The notes: generated by a model from the letters alone, not told the origin. A stretch of DNA of 64,000 nt from Christiangramia gaetbulicola (GCF_003054225.1 NZ_QBKQ01000002.1:62001-126000); one strand, 5' to 3'; shown: positions 53,305 to 63,956, counted from the stretch's first letter. Numbers and translations: made by a program.

Positions 53305-53586
53305 ATGTTAGAAGCATCATTAACCGGGGTATTAAAAACGGTACTTATAGTTCTGTTAGTATACTTTGGTCTTAAAATATTACTTAGATTTTTTGGTCCG
53401 TTGATCCTGAAGTGGTTTATGAAAAAGATGGGTCAGAAATTTGAAAAACAATTCAATCAGCAGTTTGGAGGAGCTCAGCGACCTCAAGATAAAGAAGGAA
53501 AAGTTAGTATCGATAAAAAACCAAAAAATGGAAAGCAGTCCAATAAAAATGTTGGTGAATATATCGATTACGAAGAAATTGATTAA
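53305..53586 (+). CDS. DUF4834 family small membrane protein
   Basis: 93 residues: one N-terminal membrane helix (LKTVLIVLLVYFGLKILLRFFG, about 9-30), a basic amphipathic helix (LKWFMKKMGQKFEKQFNQQFG) and a charged disordered tail ending YIDYEEID. It matches DUF4834, a Bacteroidetes family of unknown function, often upstream of YfhO genes as here. Start chosen at the ATG after the promoter box. Confidence 0.82.
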   Translation: MLEASLTGVLKTVLIVLLVYFGLKILLRFFGPLILKWFMKKMGQKFEKQFNQQFGGAQRPQDKEGKVSIDKKPKNGKQSNKNVGEYIDYEEID

Positions 53587-53661
53587 TTTCGGATTTTAGC
53601 AAAGTCACTAGAAAGGCTTTGTTTTACACAAAATTTGTGATTAAAATCAAAAGTCCGATTA

Positions 53662-56076
53662 ATGGCTAAATTGAAGCAATTCTTACCTCACCTGTTGGTC
53701 CTGGCAGGTTTTATCATTTTATCATTATTTTACTTTAATCCGGTCCTTCAGGGGAAGGAGATCTACCAAAGCGATATTATACAATATATCGGGATGGCCA
53801 AGGAACAAAACGACTTCAGGGCAGAGACCGGGGAAGAACCTTACTGGACCGATGCTGCTTTTGGAGGAATGCCAACTTATCAATTAGGCGCCTACTATCC
53901 CCATAATTATGTAAAAAAGCTTGATGCCGCCTTAAGATTTCTACCGCGGCCGGCAGATTATCTATTTCTGTATTTTCTAGGTTTTTATATTTTGCTGTTA
54001 TGTATGAAAGTAGATTATAAACTGGCCTTTCTGGGCTCTATTGCCTTCGGTTTTTCAACCTATTTGATCATTATCCTTGGCGTAGGTCATAATGCCAAGG
54101 CGCATGCCATTGCTTATATGCCGATGGTACTCGCAGGAATTATTGCCATTTTTAGGTATCGTAATATCTGGAGTTTTCTGTTACTCACTATCGCTATGGC
54201 TTTGGAGATACAGGCGAACCATTTCCAGATGACCTATTATCTATTACTGCTGGTCATTGCCCTGGGTATTGCATACCTCGTAGACGCCTACCGTAAAAAT
54301 ATACTTCCTGTTTATTTCAAGTCATTGGGGATTATGGTAATTGCCGTAGTGCTGGCTGTTGCGGCTAATGCAACGAACTTATTGGCTACAAGTGAATATA
54401 CTCAATTCAGTACTCGTGGAGAATCAAATCTGAGCATAGAACCTGATGGAAGCCCTAAACAGAATACGGGCTTAAGTTTCGATTATATCACGGAATACAG
54501 TTACGGAATTTTAGAAAGTTTCAACCTGATGGTTCCCCGATTTATGGGAGGAGGAAGCTCAGAGAATATTGGAAAAGATTCTAATTTATATGATGCTTTA
54601 AGGGAAATTGGGGCCTCTCCAGTCCAGGCTGAAGGTTTTACCGAAAGTGCTCCAACCTACTGGGGAGACCAGCCTTTCGTGGGTGCTCCTGCTTATATTG
54701 GCGCAACGGTAATTTTTCTGTTTGTTTTTGCCCTTTTTCTGATAAGAGGCAGATTAAAATGGTGGATCGTAGGAGGAAGTTTATTGGCATTATTTTTAAG
54801 CTGGGGTAAGAATTTTGAGTTCTTCACTGAGTTTTTTATAGAATTTGTGCCGCTATATAATAAGTTCAGGGCGGTTTCTTCCATACAGGTGATCCTTGAG
54901 CTTTGTTTGCCACTACTTGCGGTGATGGGACTTTATAAGCTATTCCTTAATGAAGTTAAAAAGGAAGAAAAAATTTATGCCTTAAAATGGTCATCGATCA
55001 TTACCGGAGGCTTGTTGCTAATATTCTTAGTATTCAAATCTATATTATTTGATTTTGAAGGAGCCAATGATTCCATGTATTCCCAGCAATTCGGAATGGA
55101 TTTCATGAAGGCACTGGAAGAAGATCGAAAGAGTATATTTACTGCTGATGTTATTCGATCTCTGATTTTTGTCTTGCTTTCGGCAGGGCTTTTATGGGGA
55201 TATTTGAAGGCAAAGATCAGCCGAAATCTTGTTATTGGTGGGCTCATTATTATTTTACTGGTAGACCTTATAGGGGTTGACAAAAGATATGTGAATGAAG
55301 AAGATTTTGTTCAGGCCAGGGAGATGAAGCAACCATTTCAGAAATTAGCTGCAGACGAGGCTATTCTTGAAGATAAAGGTCATTACAGGGTTTTTGATGT
55401 TTCCGGAAGTCCTTTTAATACTGGTAGAACCTCATACTATCACAATGCACTGGGTGGTTATCATGCCGCGAAACCTGGGAGAATCCAGGAACTTTACGAT
55501 TTCTATATATCAAATAACAACATGAAAATATTGAGCATGCTGAATGTGAAATATTTCATTGTTCCAACAGAAGAAGGTACCCAGGCACAACAAAATCCGA
55601 ATGCTTATGGCAATGCCTGGCTGGTAAAGGATATTAAATGGGTGGAAACTCAGGACCAGGAAATGCTTGCTTTAGAAGATACAGACCTGAGGAGTACCGC
55701 GGTGATCAATTCTAAATTTAAAGATGTAGTTGATCAAGATTTCAATTTTGAGGAGACTGCTAAGGTTGAATTGATAAGTTACCAGCCTAATGAGCTTAAA
55801 TATAGCTTCGATGCTGATGCAAAACAGTTCGTTGTTTTTTCTGAAAATTACTATCAACCCGGTTGGCAGGCGTATATAGACGGAGAAGCAGCAGAACATG
55901 CACAAGTAAATTATGTTCTAAGAGGAATGAACGTTCCTGCGGGTGAGCATGAAATCGTATTTAAATTTGAGCCTGAGGTCGTGAAAACGGGTAGCAATAT
56001 TGCTTTAATCAGTTCTATTCTTATTGGCCTGGTTCTTTTGGGTGGAATTGGTTTCGAGTTGAAAAAGAGAAAGTGA
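53662..56076 (+). CDS. YfhO family membrane protein
   Basis: 804-residue integral membrane protein with about 12-13 helices: many in the first 460 residues, a second helix group near 500-540, then a soluble periplasmic domain and a last helix near the C-terminus (LISSILIGLVLLGGIGFELKKRK in parts). The family is related to GT-C glycosyltransferases; B. subtilis YfhO is implicated in glycosylating teichoic or lipoteichoic acid. In this lineage it probably transfers a sugar from a lipid carrier to a cell-surface polymer. Next to a glycosyltransferase and a flippase, which supports that. Confidence 0.88.
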   Translation: MAKLKQFLPHLLVLAGFIILSLFYFNPVLQGKEIYQSDIIQYIGMAKEQNDFRAETGEEPYWTDAAFGGMPTYQLGAYYPHNYVKKLDAALRFLPRPADYLFLYFLGFYILLLCMKVDYKLAFLGSIAFGFSTYLIIILGVGHNAKAHAIAYMPMVLAGIIAIFRYRNIWSFLLLTIAMALEIQANHFQMTYYLLLLVIALGIAYLVDAYRKNILPVYFKSLGIMVIAVVLAVAANATNLLATSEYTQFSTRGESNLSIEPDGSPKQNTGLSFDYITEYSYGILESFNLMVPRFMGGGSSENIGKDSNLYDALREIGASPVQAEGFTESAPTYWGDQPFVGAPAYIGATVIFLFVFALFLIRGRLKWWIVGGSLLALFLSWGKNFEFFTEFFIEFVPLYNKFRAVSSIQVILELCLPLLAVMGLYKLFLNEVKKEEKIYALKWSSIITGGLLLIFLVFKSILFDFEGANDSMYSQQFGMDFMKALEEDRKSIFTADVIRSLIFVLLSAGLLWGYLKAKISRNLVIGGLIIILLVDLIGVDKRYVNEEDFVQAREMKQPFQKLAADEAILEDKGHYRVFDVSGSPFNTGRTSYYHNALGGYHAAKPGRIQELYDFYISNNNMKILSMLNVKYFIVPTEEGTQAQQNPNAYGNAWLVKDIKWVETQDQEMLALEDTDLRSTAVINSKFKDVVDQDFNFEETAKVELISYQPNELKYSFDADAKQFVVFSENYYQPGWQAYIDGEAAEHAQVNYVLRGMNVPAGEHEIVFKFEPEVVKTGSNIALISSILIGLVLLGGIGFELKKRK

Positions 56077-56096
56077 TTTTTTGATCTTATAACTGA

Positions 56097-57380
56097 ATGA
56101 AAAAAGTTCTCATTATTACATATTACTGGCCTCCGGCCGGTGGTCCCGGGGTTCAGCGCTGGCTTAAATTCGTGAAGTATTTAAGAAGCTTTGAAGTAGA
56201 ACCCGTGGTATATGTTCCCGAGAATCCCAGCTACCCCATAATTGATAAAAGTTTTGAAGCTGAAGTACCTCCCGGTATAAAAGTTCTAAAGGAAAAGATC
56301 TTTGAGCCTTATTCTATTGCGGGAATTTTCTCAAAAAAGGATACCGAAACCATTAGTTCCGGGATCATTCAGAAAGAGGAAAATCAGTCTCCTCTTCAAA
56401 AAGCAATGCTTTACATACGGGGGAATTATTTTATCCCGGATGCCCGTAAATTCTGGATCAAGCCTTCGGTTAATTTTCTAAAGAAGGAAATCGAGAATCA
56501 TGATTACAAAGCCATCATAACAACAGGGCCACCTCATAGTTTACATCTTATTGGGCTAAATCTTAAAAAGGAAACCGGATGTAAGTGGATCGCAGATTTC
56601 AGAGATCCCTGGACACAAATAGGTTATCATGAGAAACTTAAATTAAATGAAAGCTCCAGGGAAAAGCATGAAAAATTGGAAAGTGAAGTGCTGAATACTG
56701 CAGATCATATTATTACCACCAGCTTTACAACCAAAGCTGAATTTGAGACTAAAACTTCTAAGCCAATTACCGTAATTACCAATGGCTTTGATTCTGAAGT
56801 TAATTCAAACACGGTTGAAAAAAAGAAATTTGAGGTAGCTCATATTGGGTCTTTACTTTCAGGTAGAAATCCTGAAAATCTTTGGAAAGCGCTTCATCAA
56901 TTGCTGGACGAGCATAAAGATTTTAGAAAGGAGTTTCAGCTAAAACTGGCCGGGAAGGTGAGTGAGGTAGTACTTGAAAGTATCAAAGATTCTGGTCTGG
57001 AAGAATATCTGGTTAATGAAGGTTATGTTAGTCATTCTAAAGCCCTTCAGATGCAAAGGCAAGCTACCGTTCTCTTATTAATAGAAATAGATTCTATTGA
57101 AACAAGGGGGATCATCCCGGGCAAGCTTTTTGAATATCTGGCATCCCGAACTCCTATTTTAGCTATTGGCCCTGATAAATGGGATGCTGAAAGAATTATC
57201 ACTGAAACTAATTCGGGAAAGGTATTTTCCTATGCCGACGCTCCAAAAATCAAAGAACACATATTCGGATTATTTCAAAAATATCAGCAGGGAGAACCTG
57301 TTAGAGATTCTCATGATATTGAAAAATATCACCGAAAGGCCCTAACTGGAAAACTGGCTAAATTAATCAACGGAATCTAG
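56097..57380 (+). CDS. Glycosyltransferase family 4/1-type
   Basis: 427 residues, GT-B fold, cytosolic or membrane-associated. N-terminal TYYWPPAGGPGVQRWLKFVKYL is the acceptor-domain loop; the C-terminal nucleotide-sugar domain has VAHIGSLLSGRNPENLW and PGKLFEYLASRTPILAIGP with the retaining-type Glu. Sugar donor unknown. Twenty bases after yfhO and directly abutting the flippase gene, so the three form a surface-polysaccharide operon. Confidence 0.88.
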   Translation: MKKVLIITYYWPPAGGPGVQRWLKFVKYLRSFEVEPVVYVPENPSYPIIDKSFEAEVPPGIKVLKEKIFEPYSIAGIFSKKDTETISSGIIQKEENQSPLQKAMLYIRGNYFIPDARKFWIKPSVNFLKKEIENHDYKAIITTGPPHSLHLIGLNLKKETGCKWIADFRDPWTQIGYHEKLKLNESSREKHEKLESEVLNTADHIITTSFTTKAEFETKTSKPITVITNGFDSEVNSNTVEKKKFEVAHIGSLLSGRNPENLWKALHQLLDEHKDFRKEFQLKLAGKVSEVVLESIKDSGLEEYLVNEGYVSHSKALQMQRQATVLLLIEIDSIETRGIIPGKLFEYLASRTPILAIGPDKWDAERIITETNSGKVFSYADAPKIKEHIFGLFQKYQQGEPVRDSHDIEKYHRKALTGKLAKLINGI

Positions 57381-58838
57381 ATGGGAATAATCATCAATCA
57401 GTCCTTGAAGAATATGGTGACCACGTATGTTGGTTTCGGGATCGGGGCTGTGAATACGTTATTTCTTTTTACTTACTTTCTGGATAAGGAATATTACGGA
57501 TTGGTTAGCTTCCTGTTATCGGCAGCGAATCTTATATGGCCATTCCTGGTATTTGGAGTGCATAGTACCCTCATTAAATTCTTTACCTCCTATAAAACAA
57601 GGGGAGATCAGGATAGGCTTTTGAATCTTGTTTTGGTGATCCCGGCAGTAGTAGGACTGATATTAGGAATAGTTGGCCTTATATTTTACAGTTACCTGCT
57701 GGAATATTTTCAGGGAGAGAATAGCCTGGTGCAACCTTACGTCTGGTTGATCTTTGTGATCGCCCTGGCGACAGCATATTTTGAAGTATTCTTTTCCTGG
57801 TCGAAGATCTATTATAAAAGCGCTTTCGGAAATTTAATGAAAGAGGTATTTCACAGGCTATGTATTAGTCTGCTTTTATTTGCCTTCTATTTAAAATGGA
57901 TAAGTGTAGAGTTCTTTATTTATAGTATTTCCGGAGTTTTCGTATTCAGGACCATTTTAATGGCCATGTATGCTTTTTCCTTGCATAGGCCTAAATTCAG
58001 TTTTAAATTTCCGAAGAACCTGTCCCCGGTATTAAAATATTCCTCGCTAATCCTTCTAGCAGCTTCTGTAGCGACCGTTCTTTTAGATCTGGACAAGGTG
58101 ATGATAGAACATTATCTGCCTATTGAGAACGTCGCTATTTACGGTATAGCGGTGTATATCGCTACCGTGATATCTGTACCTCAAAAGGCAATGCACCAGA
58201 TTACCAATCCGCTTACAGCTGAAATGTTGAACAATAAAGATAAATCTGGACTTAAAGATCTTTATGAGAAGAGTTCCCTTAATCTACTTATTGTAAGCGG
58301 ACTCATTTTTGTCTGGATCATTACCAATGTAAATTCCCTGTATGAATTGATCCCTGAAGAATACGAGATCAGTATTTTGATCGTGTTGTTGATCTCTATG
58401 GTAAAACTATATGATAATTTCCTGGGAAATAATAATAGTATTCTTTTTAATTCAGATTATTACCGAATTGTGCTTGGGGTAGGAGTGATACTGGTTTTGG
58501 TGGCTTTTGTGCTGAACATTTTATTCATTCCGGAATATGGAATTGAAGGGGCAGCGATAGCAAGTTTTATTGCATTTTCGCTTTATAACACCTCCAAGAT
58601 TTTCATTGTTTTCAAAAAATTCAAAATTCATCCCTTTACTACTAAATCCACCTGGGCGTTATTGTTAACAGCCTTTTTTAGTATTGGATTCTACTTTCTT
58701 AACTTTCCTTTCCATCCGGTTACTAATATTGCTATCAAAGGGGGATTATCAGGTGTTTTATACCTTTTAATTGTTTATTATCTGAAATTTTCCGAAGACA
58801 TTAATGCGATGATAGATAAGTTTTTGAAAAGGTCATAA
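57381..58838 (+). CDS. Wzx-like polysaccharide flippase (MOP superfamily)
   Basis: 485-residue protein with about 12-14 membrane helices and few loops, matching the polysaccharide transport (Wzx/RfbX) branch of the MOP superfamily: GFGIGAVNTLFLFTYFLDKEYYGLV at the start. It would flip lipid-linked oligosaccharides to the periplasm for assembly. Starts at the base after the glycosyltransferase stop. Confidence 0.88.
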   Translation: MGIIINQSLKNMVTTYVGFGIGAVNTLFLFTYFLDKEYYGLVSFLLSAANLIWPFLVFGVHSTLIKFFTSYKTRGDQDRLLNLVLVIPAVVGLILGIVGLIFYSYLLEYFQGENSLVQPYVWLIFVIALATAYFEVFFSWSKIYYKSAFGNLMKEVFHRLCISLLLFAFYLKWISVEFFIYSISGVFVFRTILMAMYAFSLHRPKFSFKFPKNLSPVLKYSSLILLAASVATVLLDLDKVMIEHYLPIENVAIYGIAVYIATVISVPQKAMHQITNPLTAEMLNNKDKSGLKDLYEKSSLNLLIVSGLIFVWIITNVNSLYELIPEEYEISILIVLLISMVKLYDNFLGNNNSILFNSDYYRIVLGVGVILVLVAFVLNILFIPEYGIEGAAIASFIAFSLYNTSKIFIVFKKFKIHPFTTKSTWALLLTAFFSIGFYFLNFPFHPVTNIAIKGGLSGVLYLLIVYYLKFSEDINAMIDKFLKRS

Positions 58839-58843
58839 AACGA

Positions 58844-58879
58844 GAAAACCCTATCAGCGTGGGAGCGTCAAGGGTTTTC
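58844..58879. terminator. Inverted repeat after the flippase gene
   Basis: GAAAACCCT (58844-58852) and AGGGTTTTC (58871-58879) form a perfect 9-base stem with an 18-base loop. No T-run follows on the plus strand, so termination is uncertain. Confidence 0.45.
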
Positions 58880-58918
58880 CAACTAACCAACCAAAAAATT
58901 AAATTATGAACTTGTCAT

Positions 58919-60214
58919 CTATATTCTATTATTCATATTTCGTGCCGAACTTCTCGATCCTGTAGATTTTTTTGTTCTAACCGACTGAGATCTTGAGTTC
59001 TCCGAATTTGTTCTATTTCTTACAGAAGAACTGCTTTGCCTTGTTGGACGCTTCACAGTTGAATTCCTTTCAGAACTCCTATTGCTTTTTTCTATAGTTC
59101 TATTTCTGTTCGCCGGAGCAGAATTCCTGATTCTCGAATTCGATTTGTTTTGAACAGATCTACCTTTTGAAGAAGAACCGGTTCTACTCACGCTTGGTGC
59201 GTTTCTCGTTTCGGTTCTTGTCCTTATAGAAGAATTCTGTTTTTGCTGAGTTCTTGCAGAACGCTCTCTAACCGAATTCTGTCTTCTTTGAGTTGTATTA
59301 TCGATCTTTACAGACCTTCCTTTGGAATCTGTACTTCTTTCATTCCTTTCACTATATACTCTTGGAGACCTATTATCAATTTTTCTTTTGGTGTTTCTTG
59401 CAGTTTTTACTCTGGAAGATCTATTATTTTCAGCATAGACCCTGTCTCTTGAAACACTTTCTCTGGTAGCAGCTCTGTTATAGTTATTGCTGTTTTTCAC
59501 ATACGCTATATTGCGTTTCGAACTGGTTCTTCTCCCGTGATTATAAGATCTTACCTTCTGCGAAGGCCTGTAAAAATCTCTTCTTCTGTTATTCTTAGAA
59601 TAGTAATTGTTATAAACAGTTACATATTTATTATAAGAAATTCTTTGAGGCTCGTAGTACGCACGGTATGGTCTGCCGAAAACGATACTTACATTAACAT
59701 TAGGACGACGGTAATAGTCGTGCCATGGCCTGTATACATAACGTCTGTTGTAATGATTTATATAGCCACTATAATGAGTTATATGGTGATGATTATTATA
59801 ATGAACATGTAAGTTACCTACTCTTGCCAGCCTTCCGAAGTTATTATATCTAAGAAATATATTTCCAGCCTGGATAATTCTACCGTAGTAGTCATAATAG
59901 ATAGGTACATTTTCAATCTGGATCACCGCTCCATAGTCGTCATATTGCACATATGGATCATAATTATAACCACCGTTATAACTAATGTTTACGTTTGGGG
60001 TTGAAATGTGTACAGAGTTTCCTCTAGCGAAATCGGGATTAAAGTAAAAATCGAATTCACCATTTGGGTAAACCGCAAATTCAACTCCTCCTTCAACAAA
60101 AATGAATGAATCGTTGTAGTTATAGTAATTAGTGGTAGCCGGTTTTGAATTTACGGATGCCGATACTGACCATCCAATAAATAAGAATGCGAAAATAAGG
60201 GTCAGGTTTCTCAT
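58919..60214 (-). CDS. Exported Arg/Ser/Asn-rich protein of unknown function
   Basis: 431 residues with a signal peptide (MRNLTLIFAFLFIGWSVSAS). Residues ~25-190 form a Tyr/Asn/Gly-rich beta region with repeats such as VQYDDYGAVIQIENVPIYYDYYGRIIQ (in parts) and HYNNHHHITHYSG. From ~195 to the end it is strongly basic, low-complexity Arg/Ser/Asn (RSARTQQKQNSSIRTR-like), probably disordered. This is a rare combination of a folded Tyr-rich domain with a cationic tail. Binding to polyanions such as LPS, nucleic acid or capsule is a guess. No annotated function. Confidence 0.8.
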   Translation of the reverse strand: MRNLTLIFAFLFIGWSVSASVNSKPATTNYYNYNDSFIFVEGGVEFAVYPNGEFDFYFNPDFARGNSVHISTPNVNISYNGGYNYDPYVQYDDYGAVIQIENVPIYYDYYGRIIQAGNIFLRYNNFGRLARVGNLHVHYNNHHHITHYSGYINHYNRRYVYRPWHDYYRRPNVNVSIVFGRPYRAYYEPQRISYNKYVTVYNNYYSKNNRRRDFYRPSQKVRSYNHGRRTSSKRNIAYVKNSNNYNRAATRESVSRDRVYAENNRSSRVKTARNTKRKIDNRSPRVYSERNERSTDSKGRSVKIDNTTQRRQNSVRERSARTQQKQNSSIRTRTETRNAPSVSRTGSSSKGRSVQNKSNSRIRNSAPANRNRTIEKSNRSSERNSTVKRPTRQSSSSVRNRTNSENSRSQSVRTKKSTGSRSSARNMNNRI

Positions 60215-60350
60215 GGTAGTAGCGTATTTAATTATGAACATTTGTTTATTAAATACAAAGGACGTGCCAAAGTCCGCTACTACTGGGTTCCCAAAGAGGT
60301 GTTAGATCCTTTTTTAGGTTTTAAATAGTTGAATTACAAAACCTTAAGTT

Positions 60351-63140
60351 CTATTCTAGTTTCTCCTTCAAATATTTTGAAGTATAAGATTTTTTTATCT
60401 TCGAAAGCTCCTCTGGGGTTCCCTGCCCAACAAGATAACCTCCGTTTTCCCCACCTTCAGGACCAAGATCGATCACCTGATCTGCACATTTCACGAGGTC
60501 CATATTATGTTCGATTACGATGACCGTATGGCCTTTAGCAATAAGAGCGTTAAAAGATTTCAAAAGTTTCTTAATATCGTGAAAATGTAATCCGGTAGTA
60601 GGTTCGTCAAAAATGAATAGGGCCTTGGTTTTGGTATTTCCTTTTACCAGGAACGAAGCGAGTTTTATCCTTTGAGCTTCACCTCCAGAAAGCGTAGAGG
60701 AACTCTGTCCCAACTGAACATATCCTAAACCTACATCTTTAAGCGGCTTAAGTTTTTTTACGATCTTATCTTCTCCATGATCCTCAAAGAATTGTGTAGC
60801 ATCATCTATGGTCATATTTAGAACATCATCGATATTCTTGTCGTGAAAGGTTACTTCAAGCACATCCTTTTTGAAACGTTTCCCATTACAGGTTTCACAT
60901 TCCAGATGCACATCTGCCATGAACTGCATTTCTATGGTAACTTCACCCTCTCCTTTACAGGTTTCACATCTTCCGCCATCAACATTAAATGAGAAATGTT
61001 TTGCCTTAAACCCTCTTAATTTGGCAAGTTTCTGGCTGGCAAATAGATTTCTAATATCGTCGTAAGCCTTGATATAGGTAACCGGATTAGACCTGGAAGA
61101 TCTTCCAATTGGATTCTGATCAACGAATTCAACGGTCCCGATGCTTTTAAAATTACCTTCAACTCCGCTAAACTGACCGGCCTTTTCTCCATAGCCTCCA
61201 ATTTCCTTTTGAACAGCCGGGTATAAGATCTTTTTTACCAGGGTACTTTTACCGCTTCCCGATACACCGGTGATCGCTGTAAAGATTCCCAATTGAAATT
61301 CTACGTCGATATTCTTCAGGTTGTTTTCCCTGGCTCCAAGCACTTTTATTTTATTCTTTGAAGTTCTTCTTTTTTCAGGAACTTCAATTTCCATTTTTCC
61401 GTTTAGATAACTTGCTGTAAGAGAATCAGATTTCAGGATATCTTTCATGGTTCCTGTGGCCACAACATAACCGCCATTAGTACCTGCTTCAGGTCCTATA
61501 TCGATAATTTCATCTGCCGCATTCATGATCTCCTCATCGTGTTCAACCACGATAACTGTATTTCCAAGATCCCGAAGATTTTTTAATACGCCAATAAGTT
61601 TTTCAGTGTCTTTTGGATGCAGGCCTATAGAAGGTTCATCTAGAATGTACATTGATCCAACGAGACTACTCCCCAAGGAGGTAGCAAGATTGATCCTTTG
61701 TGATTCTCCACCAGAAAGGCTATTCGATTTTCTATTCAGGGTTAGATAATCAAGACCCACGTTAGAAAGAAATTCTAACCTATTTCTGATCTCCGTAAGC
61801 AATCTCTTCGCTATTACCTGGTCAGATTCATTAAGCTCCAGATCCTTGAAGAATGTTCTTACTTTATCGAGAGGTTTTTCAACCAGATCTGTGATGCTAT
61901 GATCATTTATCTTCACATATTGCGCTTCAGGCCTTAGTCTTTTCCCTTTGCAGACAGAACATCTGGTCTTACCACGGTAACGTGAAAGCATTACCCTGTT
62001 CTGTATCTTATAAGCTTTGCTCTCCAGGAATTCAAAGAACTGGTTAAGACCTTCAAAATATTCATTTCCATTCCAGATAAGGTCTTTCTGTTCATCGCTC
62101 AGTTCAAAATATGGTTTATGGATCGGGAAATCGAATTTATGCGAATTTTTCACCAGCTGATCCCTGTACCAGCTCATACTATCACCTCTCCAAGGGAAAA
62201 TGGCATTTTCATAGACCGAAAGTCCTGTATTCGGGATCACCAGGTCTTCATCTATCCCTATTACATCTCCATATCCCTCACATTTAGGGCAGGCTCCGTA
62301 AGGATTATTGAAACTGAATAAATGTACGTTGGGCTCAAGAAAGCTCATCCCGTCAAGTTCAAATTTATTGCTGAAATGTCTTGAACTGTTATCTGAAAGC
62401 TTTTCTATAAATAATTCTCCTTTACCTTCGAAAAATGCAGCCTCTGTAGCATCGGCAAGCCGATTATAAAAATCTTCCTCATCTTTGGTGATAATCCGGT
62501 CTACTACCAGCCAGGTATTATCATCGTTAGCTTTTGAAAGATCGGTCTCATCGATTCTAACAACTTCATCATCGATCTTAATTCTGCTGTATCCCTGTTG
62601 TGCCATAACCTTGATCTTTTTCTCTAAAGATCTGCCTTCTTCAACGTGAATAGGGGCAAGCAAAAGAAGCTTTTCTCTTTCGGGAAATGCCTTGACATAA
62701 TTTATTACATCTGTGACCGTGTCTTTTTTAACTTCGTTTCCAGAGATAGGAGAGTAAGTTCTGCCGATCCTGGCAAAAAGCAGTTTGAGATAGTCATAGA
62801 TCTCGGTAGAAGTACCCACGGTAGAGCGGGGGTTGGTCGAGTTTACCTTCTGTTCTATAGCGATCGCAGGCGCGATTCCCTTTATATAATCAACCTTTGG
62901 TTTATTAAGTCTGCCCAGGAATTGACGGGCATAAGAACTAAGGCTTTCCACATAGCGGCGTTGGCCTTCGGCATAGAGAGTATCAAAGGCAAGGCTCGAT
63001 TTTCCTGAACCAGATAATCCAGTGATCACCACCAGTTTGTTCCTGGGGATGACTGCATTTATGTTTTTAAGATTGTGCAGCTTTGCACCTTTAATTATTA
63101 TATTCTTTTTAGGATCTACCTGTGATATATCTGTTGTCAT
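60351..63140 (-). CDS. uvrA: UvrABC excinuclease subunit A
   Basis: Damage-recognition ATPase of nucleotide excision repair; 929 residues. First Walker [15 protein letters not shown] and second [19 protein letters not shown], both ABC-type signatures ([13 protein letters not shown] and [13 protein letters not shown]), zinc-binding segments [19 protein letters not shown] and [19 protein letters not shown], and [15 protein letters not shown] (insertion domain). Start at 63140 (MTTDISQ). Complements the photolyase at 15747-17054 in UV repair. Single gene with its own promoter box. Confidence 0.97.
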   Translation of the reverse strand: MTTDISQVDPKKNIIIKGAKLHNLKNINAVIPRNKLVVITGLSGSGKSSLAFDTLYAEGQRRYVESLSSYARQFLGRLNKPKVDYIKGIAPAIAIEQKVNSTNPRSTVGTSTEIYDYLKLLFARIGRTYSPISGNEVKKDTVTDVINYVKAFPEREKLLLLAPIHVEEGRSLEKKIKVMAQQGYSRIKIDDEVVRIDETDLSKANDDNTWLVVDRIITKDEEDFYNRLADATEAAFFEGKGELFIEKLSDNSSRHFSNKFELDGMSFLEPNVHLFSFNNPYGACPKCEGYGDVIGIDEDLVIPNTGLSVYENAIFPWRGDSMSWYRDQLVKNSHKFDFPIHKPYFELSDEQKDLIWNGNEYFEGLNQFFEFLESKAYKIQNRVMLSRYRGKTRCSVCKGKRLRPEAQYVKINDHSITDLVEKPLDKVRTFFKDLELNESDQVIAKRLLTEIRNRLEFLSNVGLDYLTLNRKSNSLSGGESQRINLATSLGSSLVGSMYILDEPSIGLHPKDTEKLIGVLKNLRDLGNTVIVVEHDEEIMNAADEIIDIGPEAGTNGGYVVATGTMKDILKSDSLTASYLNGKMEIEVPEKRRTSKNKIKVLGARENNLKNIDVEFQLGIFTAITGVSGSGKSTLVKKILYPAVQKEIGGYGEKAGQFSGVEGNFKSIGTVEFVDQNPIGRSSRSNPVTYIKAYDDIRNLFASQKLAKLRGFKAKHFSFNVDGGRCETCKGEGEVTIEMQFMADVHLECETCNGKRFKKDVLEVTFHDKNIDDVLNMTIDDATQFFEDHGEDKIVKKLKPLKDVGLGYVQLGQSSSTLSGGEAQRIKLASFLVKGNTKTKALFIFDEPTTGLHFHDIKKLLKSFNALIAKGHTVIVIEHNMDLVKCADQVIDLGPEGGENGGYLVGQGTPEELSKIKKSYTSKYLKEKLE

Positions 63141-63161
63141 GCTCAATTTCTGCTAGGAGCG

Positions 63162-63169
63162 CAAAGTTA
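63162..63169 (-). promoter_or_regulatory. Candidate -7 box of uvrA
   Basis: Reverse strand reads TAACTTTG (TAnnTTTG), 22 bases upstream of the uvrA start. No LexA-like box was recognised. Confidence 0.5.
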
Positions 63170-63234
63170 CTCATTATGAAGCGGGAAAGAAAGCCTATAA
63201 AAACCTATAGTATTGTTAAAAAATTAAGGTTTTG

Positions 63235-63267
63235 TTTGTATTTCTCGATTTTATCTTGCTATATTTG
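63235..63267 (+). promoter_or_regulatory. Promoter of the sigma factor gene
   Basis: -33 TTTG (63235-63238, with a second TTTG at 63231), 21-base spacer, -7 TATATTTG (63260-63267). Transcription would start near 63274, giving a ~98-base leader. Confidence 0.68.
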
Positions 63268-63299
63268 GTGCATAACCAATACACAGTTGCCTATTAAGC

Positions 63300-63370
63300 A
63301 CAGTTACTTTTTTAAAACTAAATAACCTAACCCACAGAAATTTCTAATTTCTGTACATTAAAGTAACTGT
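63300..63370 (+). promoter_or_regulatory. Structured leader abutting the sigma factor start codon
   Basis: ACAGTTACTTT (63300-63310) pairs perfectly with AAAGTAACTGT (63360-63370), which ends one base before the ATG at 63372. Inside, ACAGAAA (63334-63340) and TTTCTGT (63348-63354) form a second hairpin with a 7-base loop. Confidence 0.55.
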
Positions 63371-63371
63371 T

Positions 63372-63956
63372 ATGAATAACACTAAGGTAACTGACGCCTC
63401 GCTCGTTCGTGATTATCTTGATGGAAATGAAAACGCACTTGGCGCCCTCATCACTCGTCACCAACATCGTATTTACAGTTTTATTTTTTCAAAGGTCTAT
63501 GACCGAGATATCGCTGAAGATATCTTCCAGGACACTTTCATCAAAGTGATCCGGACCTTGAAAAGAGGAAAATACAATGAAGAAGGTAAATTTCTTCCCT
63601 GGGTAATGCGAATTGCCCATAACCTAGTCATCGATCATTTTAGAAGAAACAAAAGAATGCCCAAATTTGATAATAGCGGGGATTTCAATATTTTTTCTGT
63701 TCTGAGTGACGGAGATCTTAACGCTGAAAAACAATTGATCAAAGACCAGATCGAATGTGACGTACAGGAACTAATTAAAGAACTGCCTGAAGACCAATTA
63801 GAAGTTTTAACCATGCGCATCTATAAAGACATGAGCTTTAAGGAAATATCTGAGCGTACGGGAGTTAGCATAAACACTGCTTTGGGAAGAATGCGCTATG
63901 CCTTAATTAACTTGAGAAAGATCATAGAAAAGAGAAATTTAATTTTAACTAATTAA
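63372..63956 (+). CDS. ECF-type RNA polymerase sigma factor
   Basis: 194-residue sigma-70-family protein. Region 2 has RHQHRIYSFIFSKVYDRDIAEDIFQDTFIKVIRTL and FLPWVMRIAHNLVIDHFRRNKR; region 4 has ELPEDQLEVLTMRIYKDMSFKEISERTGVSINTALGRMRYALINLRK. Regions 1.1, 1.2 and 3 are absent, as in ECF sigma factors. A cognate anti-sigma gene would be expected just beyond the window edge but cannot be seen. Leader structure and strong promoter suggest tight regulation. Confidence 0.9.
   Translation: MNNTKVTDASLVRDYLDGNENALGALITRHQHRIYSFIFSKVYDRDIAEDIFQDTFIKVIRTLKRGKYNEEGKFLPWVMRIAHNLVIDHFRRNKRMPKFDNSGDFNIFSVLSDGDLNAEKQLIKDQIECDVQELIKELPEDQLEVLTMRIYKDMSFKEISERTGVSINTALGRMRYALINLRKIIEKRNLILTN

Noticed and set aside
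53587-53661. CACAAAATTTGTG palindrome and CAAAG/CTTTG hairpin before yfhO
   Set aside because: Short and AT-rich; could be a leader hairpin but not distinguishable from chance.
58906-58965. Tiny ORF starting MNLSSIFYYSYF after the flippase
   Set aside because: 19 codons only, antisense to the end of the Arg-rich protein gene, no conserved feature; possibly a relic leader.
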